From Lichenostomus cassidix (Eukaryota > Chordata > Aves > Passeriformes > Meliphagidae), in assembly GCA_008360975.2 (NCBI GenBank), contig CM039183.1:37439850-37503849 (forward strand): a DNA stretch of 64,000 nt. Direction: 5' to 3'. How positions within the stretch are numbered: position 1 is the first letter of the stretch; every line of letters starts with the position of its first letter. Positions 13,691 through 25,055 of this stretch are shown here, in pieces. The notes under the pieces are model-generated. The model had not been told where the DNA came from. It was given only the letters and a program-made list of their open reading frames with translations, and searched no databases. A program made the position numbers and the translations under genes.

Positions 13691-16600
13691 TATCTTTCCA
13701 GATTAGATTGGTACTTCAAATTCAGGCAGGAGACCAGACCTTCAGGAGAAAAAATCCTGGTTTTAACTTGCACATAACTTTTGTTCCGTAAGCCTGAATA
13801 TGTTTCTTCAGTAAATTTATCATCATTTTGGCTTTCCATTGGTAACTCTACAGTGTGGATTCTTCATGCTTTTAAAACAAGGTATTATTATAAGGAAGCT
13901 ACAAGCGTGAACATACATAACTGCATAATTATCCTGTTCACAAGTTAGAAGCAAAAGAGCAGAAGGAAGTTCCATTTTAGAGGAGGAAAGTTAAGGAATA
14001 AGCAGGCAGGTAAAAGTTCAGGTCTCTAAAAGGATATGTAATCAAAAATACAAATTTTTCAATAAATAGTAAGGTAATTCCAGGTTCCCTACTTCCCTAC
14101 TTTACACCTTTATACAGGCATAGACCTTAGATATAGCCATTTGTTGGCATCCTGCTCTCCATCATCTTGAAAATTTGAAATCTGAGTGTCCAGCATAAAA
14201 CATACCTTTCAGCTGCTAGAAACGTACCACAGGTTAATTTTTGTGTTGATCTTCCAACACAGGATAATTAATACCTTGAGGAAGTATATGCATTCTTCCT
14301 GTGTATGCAGTAATAGCCACACAATGAAAAAACCACATGATGAAAACTTTTTACTGATTTATGACATAATAACAGCTCAGAGGTGCTTCTTGTTTATTTT
14401 AATAGTCTTTTCTATCTTAGTCGCTGAACCTTGGGCTGCATACATTCCAAGGCAGAGTCAGAGCATGCTCTGAGCCTGCAGCCTCTGATCAAGGCCTCCT
14501 TTCCCAGCTGCTGTATCACTGGACACCAGCAAGCATCTTCCAACCCACCCAGCTGGCTGCCAAAAACAACTGCTACGCTGTACTTTATAAAATATTTTTA
14601 GTGTTTCCTAAAGGACATAACACGCTCTCATAGCAACTCAAATAGCAATTTCTGTGAGGAGCTTGCACACTCACCCCTGGAACTGCCCAAGGCATCTTTT
14701 TCCCTGTAATGCTGAAGAAAGCATAGGTGTGGGAGGAGCCACATGTATTTTTTTGGCCATTATATTATTACACCAGCATCAGGAGAGAAAGTGAGAAAGG
14801 CATTGACATCTAGCTGTCATCACCCTGGAAAATTCTAACCCACCACAGTGACTCTAATCCAGAGCGCAACATTAGTCCACACCATGTCAACACAAACTAC
14901 CAGTTTCAAGCTCTGATTCCTTTCTGAAATCTGGATGCAACAACCATCTCACTGTGCTCATCAGATAAGGACAGCCATGCCAAATCATCAAGGTCATCGA
15001 GCCTTGCAACCTCTGATGGGAACTGCATGATCACAACCAGATTGCAGAGTCCTTAAGACTGCAGTTACCTCCCATCTAAAAAGGCTTTTAGATGGTTGTA
15101 TCCTCCCCTACCCCTTGGATAAATCTGTGAGTTGATACAGGCATTAGAAATAGTTAAGCAATTTCTTCTCCTGTTGACACATCAGTCACACTCACTCTTG
15201 AATAATGGTGCTGGAACTGTTGTACGTCAGGTAGTTGGAAGTGAACCATGCTAAACAAATCAATGTAGACCTAATGACTTTGGTGAATCACACTGATTTT
15301 AAATAACCGTAGCTGTAATACACCAAAAAAAATCAGCAAACACATTATTTTATTATTATTTTTGTTATTGCAGCCAAAGCTGCCCCTGTTTTGTGAAATA
15401 TATGAACCACTTATTTCCCAACTTTTGCATATAAAGATACATGTAAACTATCCTGGAATGGGATTAAACTCTGTGTTAAATGCTTTCCAAAGATCACTCA
15501 ACAACCTGCCTTCATGTTTTATAGCTGGCCAAATCCTTGTCTCACTGCTTTTATTCACTGTCCCATTTTCTGTAATTCGATTACTCCTCAAGAAATGGAG
15601 AGAAGACCTTCATTGCAGTTATCATGTCTAGAAAGCACAGGGTCTTCACCACTAGCATTTGTAAAGCTGCATGGATTTAGCAAGTGCAGGAAAGAAAAGG
15701 ATCTAGATCTTGTTCTTCACTCCACTGAGATTTACAGTTACAGAGAAACAATTCCAATACTTGCAACATCATTGATTTTTTTTTCAAGTGATATGATATA
15801 TAGTTGACCACAAGGGAGAGGCATAGCAAATAATTGAAAACAAATTCAAGAAAACACCACTGTTTCTCATGAACCAAAAAAATTGGTCAAGCAGTACTCA
15901 TCAAAGCAGTAGTGTCGATACACACCCGTCCCCCCAACCCAGGAAAAACACCCAAACAAAACAGCTCCAGAAAGTTGTAAAAACATAAATCAGAAATAGC
16001 TCGGATGAACCAGAAAACTAATTTTTTTCTATCTTACTTTCTCTCCCAGCCCTAGACTAATTCAGGTATACACAAAACCACATCATGGAATCAACAACTT
16101 GCAAACGAGAAAAACAATAAAGGTGTATAAAGGTGCAGAGATCATTGCAAAGATCAACATCAGACCTTGCCTCTAGGAAACCTATCTCCTTCCAAACTCC
16201 AAAAACTGCATGCAATGAACCACAGTTACTTGCCATTTAGGGGTGAAAACTGAAGTCAAAAGAAAAATCACAGAAATGACAGTAGATGCAGATAAATAAT
16301 GAGTCCTACCACAGCTCTGTCTGGTCTAGCAAGAGAGGAAGGACACTCATGTCACATACCTGCATTGGAAAAAGACACTTCAGACATTTCTACAGCTGTT
16401 TTCTTCTCATTGTTTCCCACTTAATATCTGTAACTATGGGAACATAAGAGAAAAAACAAAGATTTAGGGAAGCAAGGATTGAGAAGCAAGGCATCAATAG
16501 TTTCTTGAAAAGGTGAAAATACAGACCAGCAAGATCAAATCTAACCAAGAAAGAAATCACATGTGGCAGTTTAGTAATGGTCAAATATACATCTCTTGTA

Positions 16601-18065
16601 CAGTGTTTCACCCATAAACGCAGACTCCTAGGTTTTAAATAATGTAGAAACACTGCCCCTTTTGCTTCGTCTGCAAATAACAGTGAAGAATTAGTTCTAA
16701 ATAGAGAGCCCATAGACTTTTGTCACAGAAATGCACAGTCTCCATTCAGTGTCACTGGCTTTTATCTAAGGTTTGCTGCTGGTAACCTCATTAAGCACTG
16801 GCTTCTGAAATATCTCGCATCCACTGTGTTCTGTTGCAGGGCAGTTAAATTTGTCACACTTGCAAGAGAGCTTTGGAAGTATTAACTTTGCTATTTGGCC
16901 AAAATTCTTTTTTATATTTTATTTTTAATGCAGAATGAAAGAAGACAAGTCAGATACACTTCAGAACCCCCTTTTAAACTGATTCTGAGAAAAAGTTTTT
17001 GGTATCAGATAAGAAAAGAAAAGCCTGAGCTATAAGACTAATTTACATATTTTGTTTCATCCAGCAAATACTTTTTGCTAGTTGATATTATGTGACCACA
17101 TTTCAAGAAGTGGCTTTTCCCCTCAGCTTCAAAGAAAGAGAGAAATAGAAGAATGAACTTTTCTTTTGCTTTAAATCCACACCTACTTCAAACAGAGCTT
17201 TCTTTATGAAAGGCTGGGCTCACTTTTAGATTATAAAATTAAGCACTGAATACTTCCCGAAACAATACTTAATTCTGAACACTTTTCTTTGGTGAAGCAC
17301 ATACATTTCTCAAAATTAAAAGACTGCTATGGTTTTAAGCAGAGAGACTGAGAAATTTCAAAATTTCACACTTAAAGGAATGTTTCCTGAGAAAATGGAA
17401 AGAAAGTTGCAAAGAAAGATCAGCCTCATCTTACAGTCTTAAATTCGTTCTTAAATTATGGTAGTCTTCTCTGACTCTAGATGAAGTCAATAGTCTGACA
17501 GGGAACATGCTTATCTAGGGAAAAAATAAAATCAGGCAAAACCAAACCACATCGTTGCTCTAAATTTTTGATCAATTATTTAAGCTTATTACAGAGCTTG
17601 ACCATTCTGGTCTCAAGTCACTAAATAGTTTGGCTTTCCTGATGGCATGAAGTTCAACCTACAATGAACGTGCTAACCAAATGGATAACAGGCTGGCAAT
17701 GAGAGGATGCCAGGTCTTCTCTCATGAGACTACAACTCTACATTGCCAGTGACCATTTTTATCCCTATTAGTAGCTCCAAAACTTTGTTTGACTGCGTCA
17801 TTTTCAGTCTAATCTGTGCTGCAATGAAGATTTTTGCAGTAAACATGGTTTTCAGTACTTATTTTCTATATATTCAGCCTGTGACTGCATCATCTCTCTT
17901 TGGTAACTGATAGTTCAATCTTCAGGTGTTAAACAAAGAATTTGGATAAGGTTATTTCTGTCTACTCACTCTCCCCATCTGTTCAGCCTCTGATATGCAG
18001 CTTACCTGAAGAACTGAATGGCAGCCTCTGACCGCAAGGAAAAAAAGGATGGCCAGTAGACCCTG
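13691..18065. other. Non-coding DNA, no gene recognised
   Basis: Nothing defensible beyond a small TTA-rich microsatellite at about 15344-15370 and scattered A or T runs. ORFs of about 90-107 codons at 14186-14473, 15362-15807 and 16390-16713 share no recognisable motifs with known proteins and appear to be chance. Confidence 0.55.
15344..15370. repeat. TTA-rich microsatellite
   Basis: Imperfect TTA/TTTTA run within otherwise unremarkable AT-rich DNA. Read directly. Confidence 0.75.
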
Positions 18066-19475
18066 TTGAGTTTGATTCATGACCCACTTAACAAGTGCTC
18101 TGGTGAAACCTCAATTCATTTCTTTAGGCCTATTTCTTATTTCTTACAGAACAATCTGTCTTATGGCTCAGTCAGCCCCATGAGGCAAACCCTGGCAGTC
18201 CCATCTCCCAGCCCATGCAAGCATGAGGAGGAGGAGGAGACGTGCTGCAGACCCCGCCAGACAGCCCAAGGAACATATGAAACATCCCACTGCTCAGTCT
18301 CAGGCACCAGAAACATCCTGTACTCTCACACAGTGACTCAGATTTGTCTGCAGTCAGACAGCAGCTCAGGAGCAGTGCTCCATCAGCGCCAGCAGAGCCA
18401 CAAGCTCGAGAGACTGGGAGGGAATTCTGCTGCACAGGGAAGGACAGAGCAGCCTTCCCTGGCTATCAATGGACAGAGGGAGGTGGACGTGCCTCTGCCC
18501 AAGAATCCCTGAGTCAGCACTGATGAAGAAGCACCTTGAGTGTCTCACAGATTAATCAGCACAACAACCTGCTTTCACCAGTGCCACTGAACACACACAG
18601 GCTTGCTTCTACAGGAAAATATTTTAGCTGCACATGCGGGTGAACATTTTGTAAAACTGCCAGCGGATGCAGCCAGCGTCACTAATGTGATCACAAAAAG
18701 CAGTGATGGAAGGAATTTTATTTAAAAAAAAATGTAGTCCAAATCAATTAGAAAATTAAAAATGTATGCCTCAAAATTTCGAAGGGATGCACAACTTTAC
18801 TGGCAAAAGTATCCATTAAAGGAAAACCAAAAATGGATGAGACAATTTTCAAGAGGCTCTTATAAAACCAACAAGAAATACCTACAGTAAAGGCTGGCCA
18901 ATTTGTGGCATTTGGGGGATTTACTTATATCCCTTTGCAGACTGCTTCTGATTTTTATTGGATTTTTCAGGTTATTAACAGATTTATCCTTCTCAAGAAA
19001 AACCACTACTTTATTGGATGGGTCTGAAATCAAAAGTAAAACCCGGGGCTGTGGAGGTCCCTGCAGAAGGTGAACAAGCAGAGTGCTTGGAAGAGTCTAT
19101 CTCCACCCCCAAGGAGGAGCCAGAGCTTACAGACTAACCCTTTTGACAGAAACTGACATCAGGGGCAGCAGCCTGTGCTCCTGTGGTGTGAGCTGCAGGG
19201 GCTGTAAGCAGGCACTGACTCTGTCTGGACACCTCTGTACCTGGCGCTGAGAGGAGAAGAGAAGGCTGGTGGGTAGCTTGCAAAGAACAGAGGAGGAAAT
19301 CACATCCACCAACCTTTTTTAGCTTCCTTCCTCACGGTGATCCAGAACAGACACAGCTGCCCTGCTTCTGGACGTGGCCACCTGGGCAGTCCCAGTGTGT
19401 GGCCCACACTGGTGCCAATGGTCACCTCTTTGCAGGATGGGCTAAAGCTGAAATCCTAAGGGGTTGGGACATTAA
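18066..19475. other. GC-richer non-coding stretch with a 148-codon ORF
   Basis: By eye this block is richer in G and C than its neighbours, with two denser parts at about 18170-18510 and 19020-19440. A 148-codon + strand ORF (18066-18512) spans the first part. Its translation is rich in Ser, Gln and Thr and has no domain I recognise. Two minus-strand ORFs (18172-18435, 18366-18548) overlap it, as expected where stop codons are depleted by composition. No CpG island is evident. Most likely non-coding; an unrecognised exon cannot be excluded. Confidence 0.4.
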
Positions 19476-19476
19476 T

Positions 19477-19550
19477 CATTAATCACAGAATATGCTAAAT
19501 TGGAAGGGACTCATCATGATCATCAGGTCTGTGTGTATCATCAAGACGTG
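19477..19550 (-). mobile_element. CR1 LINE 3'-end fragment
   Basis: The words AATCACAGAATATGCTAAAT and TGGAAGGGACTCATCATGATCATCAGGTC match the familiar reverse complement of the avian CR1 3' terminus (form: 'cacagaatatgctgagttggaaggga...gatcatcgagtcc'). The flanking CATTAATCATTAATCACAG looks like the decayed short-repeat tail that ends CR1 copies, so the element lies on the minus strand with its 3' end at the left. Only about 70 bp are recognisable, which is typical of a heavily 5'-truncated copy. Confidence 0.8.
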
Positions 19551-20037
19551 GATAAAATACTTGGATAATGTGATTATTCTTTTCATATATCTGCATCTAT
19601 TTATCTATATCTGTAAATACATATTTATTCTTTTCAGGGCAAATATTTTGCCTGTTAAATGACTTCACCAACAGAAAATCAGGGCCAGATAGTGGTACCA
19701 AGACATTACTCACACAGCCTGTTTCTGACCCTTTTTGGTCAGCACCTGGCACTTTACTGGATGAACTGACATATTCAAATTAATTAGGTCTGTCGTTCAA
19801 GGAGCAGGACTTCATGCACAGTATGAAAGAGGATGGAAGAATTTAGCAAAAAATGAACCACTATAAACAGTATAAGTTATTTTGAACTCCTGCAGCCTAA
19901 ATGAAAGGCTAAATAATGCAGTGTTTGGGTAGCACACAGCAAAACTGATTCTTAATTGTTATATTTTCTTCAAGGCTTATATGTAACAAATGGATAAACA
20001 TTAAAATATTACTTCCAATACATTACTGAAAAGCAAG
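19551..20037. other. Spacer between CR1 fragment and polypyrimidine tract
   Basis: AT-rich sequence with some TATC/TATA-like words at about 19585-19630. No gene or further repeat was recognised. Confidence 0.5.
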
Positions 20038-20256
20038 TTTCTTCTTCTCTTCTCTTCTCTTCTCTTCTCTTCTCTTCTCTTCTCTTCTCTTCTCTTCTCT
20101 TCTCTTCTCTTCTCTTCTCTCTCTCTCTCTCCTCTCCTCTCCTCTCCTCTCCTCTCCTCTCCCTCTCCCTCTCCCTCTCCCTCTCCCTCTCCCTCTCCCT
20201 CTCCCTCTCCCTCTCCCTCTTCCTCTTCCTCTTCCTCTTCCTCTTCCCTTTTCCTT
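20038..20256. repeat. 219-nt compound polypyrimidine tract
   Basis: Every base from 20038 to 20256 on the + strand is C or T. The tract is ordered in blocks: about 15 units of TCTCT (20046-20120), five CT (20121-20130), six CCTCT (20131-20160), ten CCCTCT (20161-20220) and four TCCTCT (20221-20244), with an irregular CT end. Tracts of this kind can adopt triplex (H-DNA) structure, are length-unstable and are often difficult to assemble. The two long minus-strand ORFs across it (Glu-rich and Arg/Gly-rich) are products of the repeat and are not genes. Confidence 0.97.
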
Positions 20257-23200
20257 AATTTTTCTATGCTCATTTACAGCCATTGAAGGCCTTAAGCTGA
20301 CAGAAAGAAAGGACAGAGGATTTGGGGTTCAAATTGCTCTAGAAGCTTTGGTGTGAGGATGTGAGCCTAGTACCATTCCCACTGCCTCGTTTTATTATCT
20401 GCCCAAATGAGCAGAAGCTATATAATTTTAAGGTTTGTGGTCTAGTAAGAGCAAAGATCAAATAACTCTTTGAAAGGTGTGAATGATCTCCAGTGGACTA
20501 CTTTTCTGGGGTCTGCTCTGAGGGGAGCTGAGTTACAATGAAGTAAATAAGGGATCCAATCCTGTCCTCAAAAAAACCATTTTAATGGCAGCAGGATTAA
20601 ACCACAGAGTGAAGAATCAAGAATGCCTTCATTAGTTAAATGCTAATTGCCCTGGCAGTACACATAGTGCTGAATAAGGATGGGAGGAGTTTGGTTTATC
20701 ACTGAGTCAAAACCAACAGCTCAGTTTGACTTCGTTGAGGGAAACAAATTTTGCCTGCAACTTCCAGGTGATGTTCTGCCTCCTGCAAGAAAACTCTCCT
20801 GATCTGTCCTCAGAAGAGCAGCTCCAACTCATTCACCCTTTGGGATATTTGCACTGCTGCACCTGGGATTAACATAAAGGGCTGGTCATAAAGTAAAGAA
20901 AATTAGCTACTTCCCACAGAGGACTGAGTCACAAATAAAAATAAAAATGAAAAGCAAAGATATAAAACCAGGTGTGTCTTTTTTTTTTCCTCTCTTTTGT
21001 TTTTCCTGTTATTTTTAGGGAGAAACTAGGAAATAAACTGGAATGAGGGAAGCAAAGACATTTTCCATCATGAATTCTTGAATGCTATACACATGATCTC
21101 ATTGGTAATGGGTCAATGCCTCCTGCTGTGCCTCGGGCAAGATGGCTGTGATATATAAAATGCTTCTAGTGGCTGTTGACATTGCAGAAAGCTTTTATTT
21201 CTCTCTCTCCCACTTTTCTTTTCTTAACTGCCTCTATGTCTCCGTCTTAAGCCTACAAAAATTAAGAATTTCCTAACAATCAGTTTGTTGACCTAGTAAT
21301 TGCATATTGAATCATTTTCTACACAGAAACAATCAGCAATTGTCACACTGTTAATAAAGAGCTGAAAATTGAAGCACAAATAAGGACATTCATGACACTT
21401 TGTCATCAGTACTGCTGATGTCAGAGACAAGTGAAACACTGGGGGCTTGTAGCCATCAGCTCGTGCCCAAACTGCCTGAAATCAACAGAAAGGCTGCTTT
21501 CCAGATCAGAGAAAAAATAGTAAGTGGTGTAATAATAGAGCGGTTTTATTTGCTGTCACTAGTTCATTCCTCAAAGTGGGAGGAAAAAAAATCAGATTTT
21601 TTCTATCATTCTTATTTTAGAAAAAATGTTGTTCATATAACCAATTTCCTTGGAGAACTCCAAAATCCTGAGAGGGCTCAGCTGAGTATCCTAATGCTTC
21701 TAAGCAGAAGGTGATAAGCAGTCATCACATAGTATTTTTTCTTTCTACATAGGGAAAATACAGAGGTGTAGAAAATGACACAGCAGAAGAAAGCACCAAA
21801 ATTGTAAAATGCACCTTCATTATAGCATATATATATATGATCATGATTACTAGTGGCAAAAAGCAAGTGAATTTTCCAGATTGCTAGTGTCATTTCAGAT
21901 CTCTCTAGGTCATTGCAATACAGATTTCATGTATAGTAATAGAGGGTGATTTTTCTGTTGCCTTTGCTTTCCCTAGTTAAACAGTAACCATGATAGGAAT
22001 AGACTATTGATATCAATAGAATACAGCACAGAAAAGAAGACATAATATCTGCATATTTTATGTTCCATCCTATTCTGGACTCACTATTGTGCCCATCGGT
22101 AAAAAAGGAAAGATTAGATGACCAAAATCCATCATGACTTTTTTTTTGTCTATTACTTATTGCTGTTTTCCTACAGATCTTAAAAGTAACAAAGGAAATA
22201 ATTTAAAATTATCTATACCATGAGTTTCACTGTACTATTCTCTCCTCTTATATGACTATATATGAGTTATAATACACAGGCAGTGAAGAATTTGAGGCTA
22301 GATATCTCCCAGGCTGTTGAGCTCCAAGCCAAACCCTTGATCTCAGAAATTTTAGCAAAAACTTAATGCAGATAACACATGCAGATTGCCTATTACTAAA
22401 TATATGTTCTCCTTCGTGGTACATTAATACTTTTTACTGCATTTTTTTCTTCTCTGCATGTATACAAATGTGATATTATTTCATACTATGAATGAGACAT
22501 AAAGATAGAATTCCCTTGCTTTGCCAAAGTGGCACAGCAAAAGTCAGTGGCTGTCAGAATATTTGCTGCAGGATACTGCTTTTAATGAAAAGTACCACTA
22601 CAGAGACTAAGTAGGGTAGTCAGATTGATCAGATCTTTTCCCCACAGTGCTTTCAGTAAAAATCTCTTTTTTTTTTTTTTTTTGGTAATAAACAGCTTCT
22701 AATCAAAGAAGTAATAAACTTTCCACACCAAAAAATATTCTAGCTAGAAAGGCAGAAAAGCAGAAGAGCCCATAGATTTAGGAGCCACTTCAAGTGGATC
22801 CAAGCTCTCTGAAGAGTACTTAGTACTCTGTGGAAAGGCCTTAAGGAGCTATACTCACCCTTTTTCCCCAGAAAAAAGAGACAGAAAAATCTGTAAGTCT
22901 TGTGAAGGCCAGCTGATCTGGTCCAGACCCACCTCACTCAAATGTTTGGCCCCAAGACAAAAGAAACAGAATACAATCATTTGGCCTGCACTTCAAAATT
23001 TAAACTAGGTGATCTAGTGACAATTCTAAGTCTTGAAATAAAATAGCCTCTTAATTTTATTTTTGTCCCCTTCTATGCTGCCTTCTTTTTTTCTGTTTCT
23101 CTCCTTCAGGTCACTTGCCTCATCTATCCATAATTAGACAAAAGGAATAACCAGAAGCTCTGAAAATGCACAGTGTGTACATATATAATTGGATCCTACA

Positions 23201-24785
23201 TCTCTCCTCCAACCAGAGCCAGAAAAAAGGATATGCTAAGGGCATGCTTCAAGTATCCTGACAAAAACAAGCTTAGGATAACATTCAGTATCATTGGATA
23301 TGTGATAAATTAAAAATAGAACCCGTGTTACTATAGAAAATATAATTCCACATGTTGTATCTTTTACAGGTATCAGTTGTTCTTTCTTGAATTCTTTCCC
23401 TTTCAAAATGTCAGGGGGTCAAATAAAATTCAAAAGACTTCTAAGGCACTGGAAGAACTACATTGCTCACTGGAAGGTGTTCACTTTCAGAGAAGCACTA
23501 CTAGTATGCAAATCCTTGACCACTCAGCAGTAAAGCACAAGAGATGATGACTGCTTTCTAAAAGGTATGCTCTGTTCATAAGATGAATAAATAGGTAATG
23601 CAATGGCTGATTAAAAAAATAATAATAATCCAAAACCTTGGTTCATTTCTGTCCCACACCCTGAACAAAAATTGCAGCTTGAAAATAAGGATAGTACCTT
23701 GATAATCCATAACAGGAAATACCTTCTCCCCAGTATTGTGATTTTTTCTGCATCAAGTTATACTTTCTAATCCAGCACAAGGGAAAGTGGTGAAATAAGG
23801 GTAAAGGACAAGCTGAAAATAGTAAACTTTTTGATCCAAGATAGAAAAGCAAGGCCAAGTCTAGCTTCCACAAATCCTAAAATGCAAAAATGAAAAAAGC
23901 AACTATAATATTAATAATTAAAATTGAATTAAAAGTAGTGTAAGTTAACGCAAGGGAATATTTTTACTTTATAAATTTTTCATTGTTTTTGATCAGTTAG
24001 AACCACAGAAGGCTTTGAATACAGAAATATGCATGTAAAAGAAATAGTATGTACTAAGATGTCCTAACTGAGGACATTTTTTTTTAATAAACTGTAAAAG
24101 TTGTATAATTAACATAATAATATATTAAGAACACAAATAAGTAATGAGAATTATGCTTAAATAACTGCTGGGTAGGCAAGGGTCCAAGAAGATTAAAAAG
24201 ATGACCTTGAATCCAGATTCTCATTTTGTCAACGCCACAGCAATCACTGCAGAGTTATTCAACTATGATAATCATAGCCATGCAAACTCAGCCTAGCTCT
24301 GGGTTGTTATGGTATGAGAAGGCTCAGTTTGACTTGGATTGCCCATTCTTTCTGAGGCTCTTAAAGGGAACCTCTATTCCAGAAGAAAAAGGGCAACAAT
24401 CACCCTCAGATTAAGGAGGAACTTTGGTTTTGCATTGCCTCGACAGGTTCATGTCAAGTCACAAGCATAAGCACGAGGGAGGAACAGTGAAGGGCTGTAT
24501 CTCACAAATCCCCCTCCTAAACTCCATCTGGGATGCTCGGGTACCCTCTCCACTCCCACAGCAAGGTTTATCACAAGCTTCAGAAAGGCAGGGGGGAGGC
24601 AGAGCTGGAGGGGCTCAGAAGGGGCAATCCCAATGCTCAAAGTGTTTGCCAACCTGAGCTCAGCTGCTGCAAAGACTGTGCTGCTACATCTGGGATGGGA
24701 AGGGGTGTTTTGGCTCTTCTGGAATAAGGTCTGATAATAAGAGCACAGGAAGTTTCACACTCCCAAATCTTCCACGCTGGTTCAG
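20257..24785. other. Non-coding DNA, no gene recognised
   Basis: No supportable gene. It contains an (AT)n run at about 21827-21838, a T17 run at 22667-22683, and a 7-bp-arm palindrome around one base at 22814-22828. ORFs up to 104 codons (21400-21714) show no known domain. The part around 20900-21230 has a repeat-free texture, but I cannot claim conservation. Confidence 0.55.
22667..22683. repeat. T homopolymer run
   Basis: Seventeen consecutive T. No retrogene-like sequence is recognisable on the side where a reverse-complement poly(A) tail would attach. Confidence 0.9.
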
Positions 24786-24787
24786 AG

Positions 24788-25055
24788 TATAATGGAATCA
24801 TTGAATTTTCAAGGTTGCAAAAGATCTCTAAGATCATCAAGTCCAATCAATGAGACTTTAGTCTCTGTTCTCACTCTTCCCTCTGCAGCCCTGGCATTAA
24901 GGGGGTAAGGGAACCCCTGCAGATCATCGCTCCATTCCCACATGCCTCACCACCAGCCTGCCCTTTCACCACTGCCCATCACACTGCCTCCCTAATCACA
25001 TCTGCTATGGCCCAAACATGCACAATATTTTAAAAATCTCAGTATTTATCCGGCT
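24788..25055 (-). mobile_element. CR1 LINE 3'-end fragment
   Basis: The words GGAATCATTGAATTTTCAAG, then AAAAGATCTCTAAGATCATC and AAGTCCAATCAATG, closely follow the reverse complement of an avian CR1 3' end (form: 'aatcattaaggttggaaaagacctctaagatcatcaagtccaacc'). More diverged similarity seems to continue through CACTGCCTCCCTAATCACAT and GCCCAAACATGCACA to about 25055. The element is on the minus strand, its 3' end at the left and truncated 5' at the right. The right boundary is uncertain; the first 70 bp are secure. Confidence 0.75.

Noticed and set aside
14980..15130. Possible CR1 3' end (word AATCATCAAGGTCATCGAGCC)
   Set aside because: Only this one short word is similar. The flanking sequence does not follow any CR1 consensus I remember, so it was not listed.
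20001..20283. Two overlapping minus-strand ORFs (about 86-90 codons), Glu-rich and Arg/Gly-rich
   Set aside because: They are translations of the polypyrimidine microsatellite in two frames and have no independent coding signal.
22667..22683. T17 run as the poly(A) tail of a minus-strand processed pseudogene
   Set aside because: The adjoining sequence contains no recognisable coding remnant or polyadenylation signal in the right place, and no target duplication was seen.
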